Positions 51,308 to 63,371 of a stretch of 64,000 nucleotides of DNA are shown one piece after another; within the stretch, counting starts at the first letter, position 1; the number at the start of each line of letters is the position of its first letter. Under the pieces are notes generated by a model, which was not told the DNA's origin, searched no databases, and saw only the letters and a list, made by a program, of their open reading frames with translations. Origin of the DNA: Aculops lycopersici. Taxonomy: Eukaryota; Arthropoda; Arachnida; Trombidiformes; Eriophyidae. The position numbers and the translations under genes were made by a program. The DNA lies in contig WNKI01000002.1 of the NCBI GenBank assembly GCA_015350385.1, positions 2,349,700 to 2,413,699 of the forward strand, read 5' to 3'.

Positions 51308-54300
51308 ATGAGAGTTAGGCAGTTTTTTATTTCATTTCACAAAAGTCGCTCGGTTGAATATTGAGTTTCAAAAACATCACATGATCCTCCTTTCGACATC
51401 ATCAATCTCATCATCTTTTCATTAAGCAAAGCTCAACTCAGTTTTGTTTTGTTTTTTTTTACAATTTAATCTCATTTACGTAACAAAGTCAGCGCTTACG
51501 TCAATTTCCCCAACCACTGTAAAGAGAGCAACTTTATATCATTCATTGATTGGCGAGCTCATGCTAAAGATTGTTATCAACTGCCTGGCCGCAAACCAAT
51601 CGGTGGGCATCTTTATGGCTTGGCTACTATTCTATTGCAGGTCATCACTTTCATTCAAACTGCTCGATTTCGATGCCACGATAATATCAGCGGCGCTCTC
51701 TGAACGAACCACAAGAATGGCCTCGCTTGGCATCAAAAATAAGAACAAACTTGATTAGACCTCGTGCTTGCGCGATGGGTTGATACAATTCGATCACTTG
51801 ATGTAGTTGCGCCTCAACTCGACTGTCTGAAGTCTCTGGCCGAACCTTTCTTTTTGAACTTAGTCATGGCAAGTCTCGCTATGGAGTTTGAAGCGAGAGA
51901 AGCCAACAAATCACCAAGATTTACGATGGACAAAGGGACTCCCGTTGGCTGAGCAGGTAACTTTGGGTGTACAGCCAAAGAAACTGAAAGGCAATAGCCG
52001 GTTTTTGTGTTAGGGGTGATCGCGTCTTGGTTTGTCTTTGATGTTGTTTGCAGTTTGCACCTCAACGACATAGACAGCGACCACCACCACCAATACCACG
52101 ACAATTCACGTCAAAGGCAGAGACGGAATCGAGCAACAGGTTGCGGGCTGCTTGCGAGTCGGGCTCCAGAGTTTGCGAGTTGAAATTCGCCTAGCTAACC
52201 GCCAAATGCCAACCAGCCAGCCAGTGAGTCAGTTGGTATTGGTGGAGTCACTCGCCTTCTAGTGGTGGGTATCAGTTACAACGAGGCAAAGAGAAAAAAG
52301 TTTGCGATGATCGACGAGACAAGAGGCGCCGGCTGAGTTAGCTGGCTGCTGCTCGTGGGTGGCGCAACGAATCGACAGGCAACAGGTGGCTTACGAGTTG
52401 GCGGTTGTTTGTGTTGTCGCCTTCGCGCTTGAAAGCGAGGGGCGAAGTTTAAACACAAGCAAAGTTTAAACTTTGTGTTCATGAGGCAGACTAAAGGCAA
52501 ATACAGCTACGAATGCAGCAAGAGCAATAGTAGCAGCCATAGCTATCAGGAGAATGGGAAAAAAGTGTTGCGTAATTGAGTGAGTCGACTGCTCCTTTTC
52601 CCTCTATTTCAACAACTTTTTTCACCTCAATCTCTTGCTCGCTTGCTTGCTGGCTAGTCAACCGACCAAGTAAACAGCTACCACTCGATGGCCACTCGAT
52701 TCATTTTGTGAGACTCGCCGGTGTTTCGGCGATGGGCAATGGTGAGCCAAAAAACAACTGCTGTTTCTGCAACTGCATGGCCCAACTGTGTGACACTTGA
52801 ACAGGTGAACTCATCCCTTGAAAGCATAAGAGTCTGATTCGGAGAGCCAGGGATTCCAGTGTTTGCTTTCAAACCATTCAATTGCCATCACGAAAGCTCG
52901 AGGCACTTGACTTTTGCTAATGTTAGATTAGAGAAACCAGAGAAGGAGAAGAGGGAACATCCGCTCGCTTATCGCGCCGGCGGCAGAAGTGGCGCTAATA
53001 CTATACTCAAACATGGCAATTAAATTGAAGGTTAACCCGAATTGATTATTCTAGCCACTTGTTGCTTGTCTACCCGAGAATCAAGCGAGCGAACCAACAA
53101 GCAAGCGACCGGCAAGCTGATAGGCGCCAATCAGTCGGCTGTCGTTGCGGTCGACGGAGCCGTGAAACCAAGAGAAAAATTTAACGGTCCGCGGCCGGCG
53201 AGCAACAAGTGGTTGCGGTGGCTGCTGCTTTCTAGTTGCTACTTGTTGCTAATATTCACATTGTCGCCTTTATTATATTTGTTATATTTGTTGATAGTGC
53301 TTCTGTTGGCATTCACTTCGCACCAACCATGAGTAGGCAAAGCGACGGCCTCGCTTGGCTGGCCTGCCATGGCTTGTCTCAATAATTGCACTACTCTTAT
53401 CGGTCGCAGACGAATCAATGATACTGAAAAAAATTTCAGTCTTTCAGTAGCTAGCTTGCCAACTGCTATCTCCTCTCTACCACAGACTCGATTTCCGCCA
53501 ACTGAAAACGCTTCTTCAGCCAACAACAAAGAATCCATCTAACCGGAGCCAATCTGCTTGCCTTTGCAATTTGCACTCGCTCGCTCTCCCGTTGTGGTAG
53601 TTGTCGTTGTTGTTCATCGTTTTGCTTGTTGGAGCACTAAATGCAAACACAACTAACTAGCTAACTTTATGAGCTTGTCCATTCAAAATTGCATTCGATT
53701 CCACACACAAAAACTGCAACAAAGTTAAGCAGACTAGTCAACTACTCCATTTGACAAGGCAGACAAATGAGATGGCAACAAGTTGGCGTTCGGATGACAT
53801 TCATCGTTGTTTGAGTTTGCACTCGCGCTTAGCATCTGATCGCTGTTTGCATCCAGATTTATTCAATCCAGATTCCTCCCAACCTTCCCATCGCATTGAT
53901 ATTACTCGTGTGCAAACGCGAACACTAAAGTAAACGCTTAACAGAGTCCATAGGCCGCGGGACAAGCCAACAACAGAAGCAACAAGTGGTGCCTGTTTGC
54001 TAGCGAGAAATTGGAGCCCATCTTTCTCTCTGTGGTTGCTGCTCAATTTTTGCTCGCGTTAGTTTTGCCGGCCGGTTGTACAATAACACAAATAGGATGA
54101 TTGCCGTTCAAATTGCTGTGCCTGTCAGCTCAAACCAAACTAATGAGCCATAGGAACGACCGACAGGTGTCTCAACTCTCGACATGCCAACCTCGCGACT
54201 GTAGCTCGGTGATGTGCGAGAACCAGAAAGCTGCTAGCTAGGAGCAGCACTAACCAGTAGTCAGCAAGTTGGGTATCATCCGCCTCATTCTTTAGTTAGT

Positions 54301-54444
54301 TTTTAGTTAGAATGAAACTAAAAACTCGAATAAAGTGTCGTCAAGTTTTCGAACGGCTGTTGTCGTTTTGAGTTTTGGTGGCTGTCGCTTTTGCTGTTGG
54401 TTGTGATCGTGGTTGCTGGCGGATATTAAGTTTCGCTGCCTGCT

Positions 54445-54697
54445 TTGAGTTCAGCTCGTAATTCACCTTGCGCGAGTGTGACACGAATTTTAGCAACCGC
54501 AAATATTGAGCGGAGACGGACGACGAGAGCAACAACCACAACAACTAGCTGGCGGCCATACAGCGACGGCGAGACCAACTCCCTCTACCTGCCGCTCTTT
54601 GGTGCGGATCCTTTGAGTCAGAGCAATCCAGCCAAACAGGTAGAAATCATCGACCCACAATTAGGCTGTGAATTGGCAAGTCGGATGTTCGGCCAGG
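54445..54697 (+). other. Possible coding exon before a strong splice donor
   Basis: An open frame without ATG encodes SWRPYSDGETNSLYLPLFG and continues to CELASRMFGQ, ending exactly at CAG|GTAAGTG. The composition looks protein-like, but no partner exon or domain was recognised. Confidence 0.25.
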
Positions 54698-54768
54698 TAA
54701 GTGATTGATCGTTGAGTTAAAGTGAAAGAAATAATATCATTATTGTCCGTCGCCCAAACGACTGGCTA

Positions 54769-54802
<34 letters not shown>
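54769..54802. repeat. (GGCT)n tandem repeat
   Basis: About eight GGCT units (GCTGGCTGGCTGG...) lie within a longer run of GCTAGC/GGCCAG words. Confidence 0.85.
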
Positions 54803-56713
54803 CAGTGGTCAGGAATGTGTCAGTTAAAGTGGGAGGCATTGGCGAGCTTGCGGTTGACTAGCCGCAGGTTGCCTTCTGGCTAATGTTTACGTTTACAGAT
54901 AGCCAGCCTTCCGCTTTGATAGGCCAGCCGGCCAGCTTGCTAGCCGGCCAGCTGGTTCTTCAAGTAAGTGAGTGAGACAATCAACTAAACCCAGTGAAAG
55001 TGACTCTTTTTCTAGCAACTGCCACTTTATGGCCACTCTCATGTTGGCTCGCTCTCATGCAATTGCAGTCAGTCAAGTCGGACACAATGCACCTGCTGCG
55101 CGCGACTCGAGCGGCTTGAGCGGACACTGGCGGCTGGCTAGCTGGCAAACAGGTAAACCAATAATAAGTTAAGCTAAGTTGAGCCAAGCGACTTCCTGCT
55201 GGCCACCCAATTTATTGAAACGAACGGGCAACTCAGTGTCGCTGTCAATCGTCGTGTGGCTAAAGTGACCGAGGGACATACTTAAGTAAAGGGAGGGAAG
55301 GTGGAATAAAATGGCCACTTGGATGGCCATTGTTATTCATCGGGCGCCACTTTAGCGTGCGCCGCACGGAAGCTCCCACTTCATTTGCCACGCCCCGATT
55401 GCGTTCTGTTTCTCTATCTAACCTGACGTCACGTGGGTGACTTGAGTTCCACTGAGAATGGCTAGTTTTTGGACCAATAAGTAGAGTTTTTAGGAAAGTG
55501 ATGGAGGATGAAACTCGCTCACTTAGTTTCGTGAATTTGGACCACCCACTTGGCTTAGCTGCAACACTTACTAACACATTACTTTCTATTCAGTGCACAG
55601 ATCGCAGTAGTAGTCCACTTTTTTGTAACTTTCTCTCTTCTTTTCGCTCAGAGGAAAGCTCCGGCTTCCACTCAAATGAGTCTCACTCTTCCCTCATCTC
55701 GCTCTTTCACGAGATGCCAAGTGGAGTTCAATGCTTTCATAATGAGAAACATGATCCCATTTAAGAAAAATCACTCCAAACTCAGCCTGAGACGAGCAAA
55801 TTTGGCAATAGCTAGCCGGCCAGACGGCTAGTTGGCCAACCAACTAGCCGTAGCTCGCCGAGACACTGGCCAAGTGGTCAGTCCGGATTGAGACTTGGTC
55901 ATGGAGCAGTCTGTTGCATCACCGACTACCTGTCAGGACGAAGTTATGTTTCATATCGCTCAATCGACTTGTCGACGTCGTCGTCGTCGTCGTCCTTTAC
56001 TGTTGCAGTTGTTACTATTGCTGGCCAACACTTGCTCGCTTGCCCAGGTTATCTCGTTTGGCTTCTTTCCGCTTAATTTAGTTGCGCAAGTCTTTTCCTA
56101 GTCAAGCCAGCCAAAATAACGGCGAAACTGATGAATAATCGGCGACGAGGTAGATAAACAAAGAAGCTAGCAGATAGACGCGCTCACTGACTGACAGATA
56201 GACAGTTAAACATAAATACAAACATCCTCCTTCGTGGCATTTGGATCGGACGCAGCGAGGCGTCCGTCTGCCATCAGCTAAGATTGTGGCGCAATCAAGC
56301 GAGCAAACGCAGATGATTTACTGACTAGAAGCATGAGATCCCTATGCTTTTAAGCCTATCATTACATCCACCAGGGAATGTATTCGTGTAGAGAGAATGC
56401 ATATTGTTTTGGTTGCCCTCTAACATATATGTAATCTATTTCATGTTTACTTATGTCGCAGACTTTGACCCTAATGTTTCGAGACAACCACAACGCAAAA
56501 TGACTCAATCAATCATCGATATTTTCTTGGTAATTCTTACTCTCGTCTAGAGCCTTGTATCTTTGGGAAAAACTCTACAATTTTGGACGGACTTTTTCAA
56601 TCCAATCCAGTCCAATTTTATCTTATTTGATTGCATAACCTGCAGGTAATGAGTCAGAATTGGAAGTTTCTTTTCTGCAAATCAGAGAAAGAGAAATAAA
56701 CCAAAGTCTAATC

Positions 56714-59183
56714 ATGACTAAACTGAGACATTGCTGTCGTTTAATCAATAGCTCCAAGTTTATATTAGATGGATATCCCTGTATCAAGCAAGAGTTTATC
56801 GACAAATATGTTGTTGGATCAAGCGCACCAGAAGGTGATAAAGCCGAATATCTCAAAGTATCGAGGCAAAACTTCAAACATTTGCTCTTCTTTTTCATCA
56901 TTCTTGCAGAGCTTATCTATGGATTGAAAAATTTACTCTTCAACTTTCTAGTCTATCAAGTATTTCACAATTATGATCCAAAATATCTGGAAAAAATCAA
57001 TCATACTTCAAATGTTGATTCGAATGCACTAAATTCAAGCGATAATTTGGCGACAGTTCCACAGGTCGAAGTCTTCAAGTTTGCATGCTTTGTAACCAAC
57101 TGTACAAGACTAACGCGAGATAAATTACTTGCCAATAATCTAATATCACTGCCACTTTTTACCGAGTGCCTACCTAAAATAGCACCACTCTTCACACCTG
57201 TGAAACATCTAGAATATTATGGTTTGCTGGCATCTTCGGTGATTGCTTTGAGTTGCATAATAGTAGGTTTTGTTAGTCCTTTGTCGCACTACTTTCGTCC
57301 TGATCGAAATGAGCTAATAATGTTTTTGGTGGCGCCTGAGTTGACTCGTCATATTGTTGCCCGAAATATCGAACAAATTTCAGAGCAAATCTCAATTTCA
57401 CTATACAATTTCAAGCATGAAAATAGGATTAATCGATTTTCATCTAGCTCGCGGAGGGTAATCAAATACGACAGTGACTTTAGATCTCTGTCGCCAACCG
57501 GAAATAACAGGTCTACACTAGTGAGACAACCAGGGTTGTTTCCAGGGCCAGGTAACCAGAGATGCAGTTGGTCGCATGGATTCCTCCATTTAACCCCGAG
57601 AAAAGATGAAGATTTAGACTTGTACTTGCCACTGACTCGATCCTTTTGGTGGCTTCGTATACTGGAGCGAAAGTTTTGCCTTTTCCTGGGATTCTCGGTT
57701 GCTTGTGTTAGTTTAATTACAATCGCAATATTGATTCAGGCTGAACAGAGTACCGAGGAAAAGTTCACCATTCAATACAAGGAATATGCAAAATACATGC
57801 GGTCAGTCAATTGTCACCTTTGGAAAACTAATTACTTGACAACACCAGCCGGAAGTGAAGTTCGAACACAAATAACCAGACCAAAGGAGGAGCAAATCAT
57901 TCATTTAGATCGGTGGCTAGATGTATGGTCTCTGTATAATGCAATGGAAACTTTCATTTTCCTCGTTCCTCCCATCTATAATTTCCTATCGCTTATTGGT
58001 TTATTCTACGCAAACTCCCTCGACTTGGCCTGTTGGATGGCGGACCTTCGAAGTCGGCTCATGTTGCTCATTGAAATGGTCCAATTTTGTTCAATGGGAA
58101 TTCCGGCCATCGAGCAAAAGTTAAATCTCGATCGGCCGCATTTGTCGAACAAGCAAATCGGTGCTGATGATAGGGAAACAACAAGAAAATTATCATCATC
58201 ATCGTCGTCGTCGTCGTCGTCGTCGTCAATTGAGACAAGGCTAATGAGAAGTCATGACTTTGTTATGCAGAAATATACTGCTAGATTCAAGATCGCGACC
58301 AAATTTAGAGCCTCTTTTATGTTTGACTCCAAGCTATTGGATAGACAAAATGGAGTGACTAATTCGAAGATACAGTCCAAATTGGCCTATGAACATTTGG
58401 CGCTCACCTTCATCCTGAATCCACAAGTGGGCGCCGCGGAGGCCAGCCATTTTGAGGCCATATTCTTGGCTCTACTAACTAATACTTACATTAGCCTTAG
58501 GTTATTTATCTCAAGAGTTGAACAATACGGAGGCATTATGACTGTGATTATTCTATTCAGTTTCCTCACTAACCTTTGCCTAGCGCTAATTTATATCTAT
58601 CTGCGATATATTTTCACGATCATTGTCACAAGTGAGCCTCAATATGCGCCAATTATTCTACTTTCATTTGTTTGGTTCATATCAAATCTACTCATACTGA
58701 TGGGCTCGAAGTTCCACGCAAACGTAAGTATTAATATAATAATTATTTTTTCATTTGTTTACAAGTCTTCCTTGACCAGTTTGAAGAAATGCTTGTTTTT
58801 AATGTTAGTTACTCACTTATGCTGATCTAAAACTTTCCATCAATCAGGCGAGAAAACTTCACATTCTCATCTGGTCTCTATTGGCTAGACTAAAGCAGAT
58901 AGACGCTTTGGATATCCAACACATGCGTTTACTATGGATGAAGCAAATCGTTATCCTCGACCACATAGATGGATTGTCCTACAGAGCTTCCGGTATTCGT
59001 GTCACCTACACAAACTTGATTCAGGTGAGCATAATTAGACCACTCCATCAGAATAACTGGTGAGTTAAGATTGATGACCAGATGACTAACTCGTCTACCA
59101 CCAACCTCAAAAACATTTCCCACCACCAGCTTTTTATTTGGATGACCTCACTCTTTGTCTTGGCATTAAAGAGCGACAATTGA
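56714..59183 (+). CDS. Large 7TM receptor-like protein A (gustatory-receptor-like)
   Basis: This may be a chemosensory receptor of the insect-type GR/OR superfamily. Three exons, 56714-58723, 58848-59024 and 59130-59183, join in phase 0 (GTAAGT and GTGAGC donors; CAATCAG and CACCAG acceptors) to give 746 aa. About seven hydrophobic segments are visible. The last two exons encode a Gln/Leu-ended VTYTNLIQ, then LFIWMTSLFVLALK, which resembles the TM7 TYhhhhQF signature and its typical phase-0 intron. The protein is much longer than the usual 350-500 aa because of large loops, including a Ser run encoded by TCATCA/TCG triplets (about 58195-58229). The best evidence of reality is its paralog 2 kb downstream. 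Membership in the GR family is an inference. Confidence 0.6.
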
Positions 59184-61116
59184 TTGGGGCAAATGAACTA
59201 CACAACGACTTGACGTGATCGCACCATCGAGACCTCGAGTAGACATGCTAAAAAGGTCCCTGTACCTAGGATCGGATTTCTTATGAAAATTGCATCAACT
59301 GGAACCATTGCTCTTTGTCTATCAGTTACGCCGAATAACATGACAATAAACATTGACTACTGAACGAGTGTATTGTCTACTTTTTGTGAAATATGATGCC
59401 GAAGAAATCATCCTGATATCTCAACTAATTCCAGAGTTATACCCTTGGAAGTGTTTTTGGATCCTTGAAGATTCTGGGAAAACCCTGACGTCCCCGGGAC
59501 TGTTTCGTACATGTTTCCACTTCCGATTTCAAGCTACGCAGAACCAACAAAGTGTGGTTTCCACTGGGCGTCTAGTACAGGCGGGGGTCCCTCTACCACC
59601 TAGCGACCTGGTACGAAGTGGAGCTTGTTCAAAGATGATAACAGAGTGCAATGCAATCGGAAATGATCTGCCAAGTTGTTCTGATCATAACGAAAAAAAC
59701 CGTGTTTGAATGGCACTTATATTGCAAAAGTTATGCAAGATACAGTGCAAATAAACCCTGCAACCGTCCCAGAAGTTGGATTCTGACCTTCCGGTCGCGT
59801 CGGCATCATGCTATCGTTCATAGTTCCGGAGATACAAATGGAATCCAAAAAATTTTTCCGCCAGAATTAAGGCCGAGGGTGAAGCAAAAGGATTGACGAA
59901 GAAACTCGGATCGCATACTGCTCAGTACGCGTTTCCGGAGACGGAGGCCGGAAATTAAGGCTTCAGCTCGTTCAAAAAGAAAGGGCCCGAGTGAGGATTG
60001 TGAAGGGGTACCACTTCTGGTTCAAAAGGACTCTTCGGGGTGCCTTTAAAAATTTCGGGATAACGAAAGGGTTAAACATAATACTCGCCGACGTGATAAT
60101 GGTTCCCGTTCCTCAATATGGCTCCTATTTCGTGACCTTTGGAGATTTTTCCTCAAAATATCCCCCATAGATCTCTGAGACCATAGAACACCGGCCAAGC
60201 GGTCATTTCTTGCGGTCACACTCGCAGTTTTTGAGCCTTTGCATCCTTCCATGATACCTATGGGCCTCACTGGGTGACTTATGAGAAGTCATACACCGAT
60301 GAATGGTATGAGGCTGTATGTGTAAGATATATCCCATGTTCTGGATCTAATTTGGTTGAAAGACTACAACTCATTCAAGACCTGTAACTTCCTATCCACG
60401 AGAGCTTGCTTTTCCTGTTTATGAACACCATTTTTGCAACTATCGAGATTTTACCACCAAATCTGCTCAACGGAATCTGCGAGAAACGTATCACCTGCTC
60501 AGCAACTCAGTAGTCTTGTAATATCGTTCGACTTGTCAGAATGGCAGTTTACTTTGAAACAGAGAAAAATTCATTTGTAGGCTAGGTGAATGAACTAGTC
60601 TCTGAAGCAATGAATGGTTGTGAGACTCATCTATCGACATCAATTAGAGAGAATTGTAGCGGACAAAAACAGGGTTTTCAGGATTGGCGGGCGTAAGTCT
60701 TATACCGTGAGTCTTATACCTTGGAACCATTCTTTCCAGTATTCTGTCCAGGTATTTCCTTAAACTTTCTCCATCTGTCTACTTGATCCTCAATTGAATG
60801 ACGTGACAGTAAGATTCACGGGCTCAATTGAGAGATATTTGAACCGGAGTTTAAAAATGCTAATAAGTATACAGGAAGGCGGTCTCGACATGCAATCAGT
60901 CGGGTGCATGCAAATGGCATGTGTCTACAGTTTCACAATGTTATCTTTATGAAAATGTGAACTTTTCTACTCGCTAATCGAGACTTGAGACTCGATGAAT
61001 GACACAATGGTCACTCTGAATAGATTCCGTTAAAAAATTTCAGCCTGGAGGATGGATATCCAAATCAAGAGGTAGATAGATAGATAAATAGATAGAGAGA
61101 TAGAGAGAGAGAGAAG
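59184..61116. other. Spacer between receptor paralogs with possible decayed repeat
   Basis: About 1.9 kb. AATAAA at about 59344-59349 can end gene A. From about 59440 to 60100 the sequence differs in texture (GC-richer) and has related words spaced about 110 bp apart (TTCCGGAGATAC near 59823, TTCCGGAGACGG near 59931, each followed by AATTAAGGC), as in a decayed repeat. GATA/GAGA repeats lie just before gene B (61070-61114). Confidence 0.45.
61070..61114. repeat. (GATA)n/(GA)n microsatellite
   Basis: TAGATAGATAGATAAATAGATAGAGAGATAGAGAGA-type sequence ends three bases before the start codon of receptor-like gene B, so it would be in the 5' UTR or promoter. Confidence 0.85.
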
Positions 61117-63231
61117 ATGACCCTGAAGCGGAGTGAGATTGTGAGGCTCCTCAACTCGTGGTTGTTTAGCATTAAGATCATTTTGCTAGGATATCCGTTA
61201 ATCAAAAATCAATACCTGGACGGTTACCTGTCGAATGAAGTTAGGGGGGACAAGTCGCTGCAAAGAGATGTTAGGGAGTATTTGAAAGCTTCGCGAAGAC
61301 ACTTTCCTATCATTGTATTCTTAGCCATTGTTATTGGTGAGGCTATACATGATATAAAGTATATTTTCTATGCTTGTATCGTCGCTTTCAAGTTTCAAAA
61401 CTTTAACTCATCTTCTTCAATCGAATATTTGCCATACGATAAAGTCGGTGGACTAAACAAGACAAACTTGAGAAGATTTGCTTGTCTCGTTACAAATTGC
61501 AACTACCTGTCACCGACGGAACCAATCGAGGATAATCTTGCCCGATTGCCTTCATTTATTTCGTGCTATCCAAACTTGAGCCAATTTTATACGCCAGTCG
61601 CCTACTTGGACCACTATGGATTCGCCTCGTCCCTTGTGGCTTCAGTTGGAATTTTGGTCCTCGGTTGCATGGGGCCCATTTGCGGCTTGGTACTCTCGAG
61701 AGAGAACGAGACTATGATGTTCATTGTGGCGCCAAAGTTGACACGCAAAATAGTATTGAAAGAGATGGGCGTAATTATAAATGGAATCTCTGATTCATTG
61801 GCTAATTTTCGAAAAGAAATTGTGTTTTGTATCGGAAGAAGATCGTATCTCGCTGATTTGGCCTCGTTAAAATTCAAGTTGCAAGCGACGGAGAAGACAG
61901 AGGAGCAAATGGATTTGTATTTACCTTTAGTCAGATCCAATTGGTGGCATGCGAAGTGCTCATCTCGAGTTGGTTTGTCTTTTCTGCTGGTTGTTAGTAA
62001 TGTTATTTTGATCTCAGTTTACCTAATAATATTTATTGGCCTGTCTATTGAGGCGAAACACGAGGATTACCGGAGGCGAGCCGAGTACATGAGGTCCATT
62101 GATTGTGCGCTATGGGCAGATCCCCAAGATGACAACAGGTGGCAGGTGGTTGATTTGGAGCAACTTTATGTGGGCTGGACTTTAATTGCATCTGTGTATA
62201 CTTTCACCTTCATGAGTCAACCATTATTGAATTTAGTGACACTCACAAACAACTTTTATATGAACAGTTTAGATTTGGCAGTTTGGGTGGCGGATTTAAG
62301 AGCTCGCTTGGTTCTACTAAATGAGATGACAGTATTCATTGATTCCATTCAAGGTCAAGAGGAAGGTAATTATACCCGCCACTACCATCACCATCACCAT
62401 CACCGGCGACAACAATTTCAAAAGTCATCCTCTCGTCTCGAACAAGCTGAAGAAATTGACTCGGTTTTAGTGATGCAAAAGTTTATGGAAAGATTTATGA
62501 AATGCACAACATTTAGCGGCTATTTCCTCTTCAACTCGAAAAAACTCAACTGTCATTTTAAATTCTCGAAGTCAAAGTTGAACTCGTCGCTAGAAAACGA
62601 AATGTTTGCTATTAGCCTACTACTGGGTAGTGAATCATTGGATCATAACGATGGCAATGATTTCACCGATAAATCTTCAAGCTCTTCCCCTAAATCGCTA
62701 ACAAGAGACAAATTAACGCCAGGTAGATTGGAGCAAATTTATTTGGACTTTAGCACAATGACTTATGTGAATTTGCGACTGTTAATACTGCGAGTCGAAC
62801 AATACGGTTTCATCATGACACTTGTAACATTGTTTGCCTTCCTCATTAATATCGGTCTTGTAATCACATACATTTATGTGAAAACCACCATCAAGGGAAG
62901 CAACTCGCTGGTTCCCATTGTGATGCTATCACTTGCTTGGATTATGGCTAATGTTTTGATACTAACAGCGAGTAAGTTCAATGCAAATGCACGAAAATTG
63001 CATCCCTTAATCTGGGCAATGATTGCGAGATCGCGTCGAATCAAGTCGGTGCCAATTCAACACCAACGTCTGTTATGGATTAAACAGGTCTTGGCGCTGG
63101 ACGACCACGGCGGCCTCAGTTATGGTGCGCTCGGAATCAAGATTACGTATGTAAGTATAATCCAATTAATGATTTGGATTAGCTCCTTGTTTGTATTGGC
63201 CCTCAAGAATGACGCCAGTCAGGATGTATAA
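61117..63231 (+). CDS. Large 7TM receptor-like protein B (gustatory-receptor-like)
   Basis: This is the tandem paralog of the gene at 56714. It is a single uninterrupted exon of 704 aa from ATG. Segments shared with gene A in the same order include LDHYGF/LEYYGL, APKLTRKIV/APELTRHIV, DLYLPLVRSNWW/DLYLPLTRSFWW, EYMRSIDCALW/KYMRSVNCHLW, NSLDLAVWVADLRARL/NSLDLACWMADLRSRL and LRVEQYGFIMT/SRVEQYGGIMT. Hydrophobic segments lie near residues 50-75, 165-190, 285-310, 350-375, 560-590, 600-620 and 680-700. The end reads ITYVSIIQLMIWISSLFVLAL, a TY....QL motif as in gene A. Both introns of gene A are absent. A His run (HYHHHHHHRR) lies in the long loop. Function as a chemoreceptor is inferred from topology and motif only. 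Confidence 0.6.
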   Translation: MTLKRSEIVRLLNSWLFSIKIILLGYPLIKNQYLDGYLSNEVRGDKSLQRDVREYLKASRRHFPIIVFLAIVIGEAIHDIKYIFYACIVAFKFQNFNSSSSIEYLPYDKVGGLNKTNLRRFACLVTNCNYLSPTEPIEDNLARLPSFISCYPNLSQFYTPVAYLDHYGFASSLVASVGILVLGCMGPICGLVLSRENETMMFIVAPKLTRKIVLKEMGVIINGISDSLANFRKEIVFCIGRRSYLADLASLKFKLQATEKTEEQMDLYLPLVRSNWWHAKCSSRVGLSFLLVVSNVILISVYLIIFIGLSIEAKHEDYRRRAEYMRSIDCALWADPQDDNRWQVVDLEQLYVGWTLIASVYTFTFMSQPLLNLVTLTNNFYMNSLDLAVWVADLRARLVLLNEMTVFIDSIQGQEEGNYTRHYHHHHHHRRQQFQKSSSRLEQAEEIDSVLVMQKFMERFMKCTTFSGYFLFNSKKLNCHFKFSKSKLNSSLENEMFAISLLLGSESLDHNDGNDFTDKSSSSSPKSLTRDKLTPGRLEQIYLDFSTMTYVNLRLLILRVEQYGFIMTLVTLFAFLINIGLVITYIYVKTTIKGSNSLVPIVMLSLAWIMANVLILTASKFNANARKLHPLIWAMIARSRRIKSVPIQHQRLLWIKQVLALDDHGGLSYGALGIKITYVSIIQLMIWISSLFVLALKNDASQDV

Positions 63232-63371
63232 ATATTGTTACAAATTCATTATAATGTATATGAATGTAAAAATCGCGATGAAGTTAATTTAATACATTAA
63301 ATCACTACAAATTAAATTAAACTTATTTGAATGTCAATCTCTTTCTCGTTGCAAATTTCTCTCTGGATCAC
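63232..63371. other. Convergent 3' spacer
   Basis: About 140 bp between the stop of receptor-like gene B and the stop of the secreted-protein gene. It is AT-rich with ATTAAA near 63296-63301. Confidence 0.5.

Larger units (their letters stand above)
50804..56713. other. Gene-poor region, about 5.9 kb
   Basis: No gene was recognised. It contains an imperfect hexamer repeat (51082-51160), a perfect inverted repeat (51276-51307), a GGCT tandem run (about 54769-54802), dense GCTAGC/GGCCAGC clusters near 54930 and 55810, and a GTC run near 55972-55994. One possible exon (54445-54697) ends at a strong donor. Confidence 0.5.

Noticed and set aside
59353..59896. Two overlapping plus-strand frames between the receptor paralogs
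   Set aside because: No similarity to the receptors or other proteins; the sequence looks like a decayed repeat.
63140..63165. GTAAGTATAA donor-like sequence near the end of receptor-like gene B
   Set aside because: The frame goes on through the conserved last membrane segment and matches gene A, so no intron is needed.
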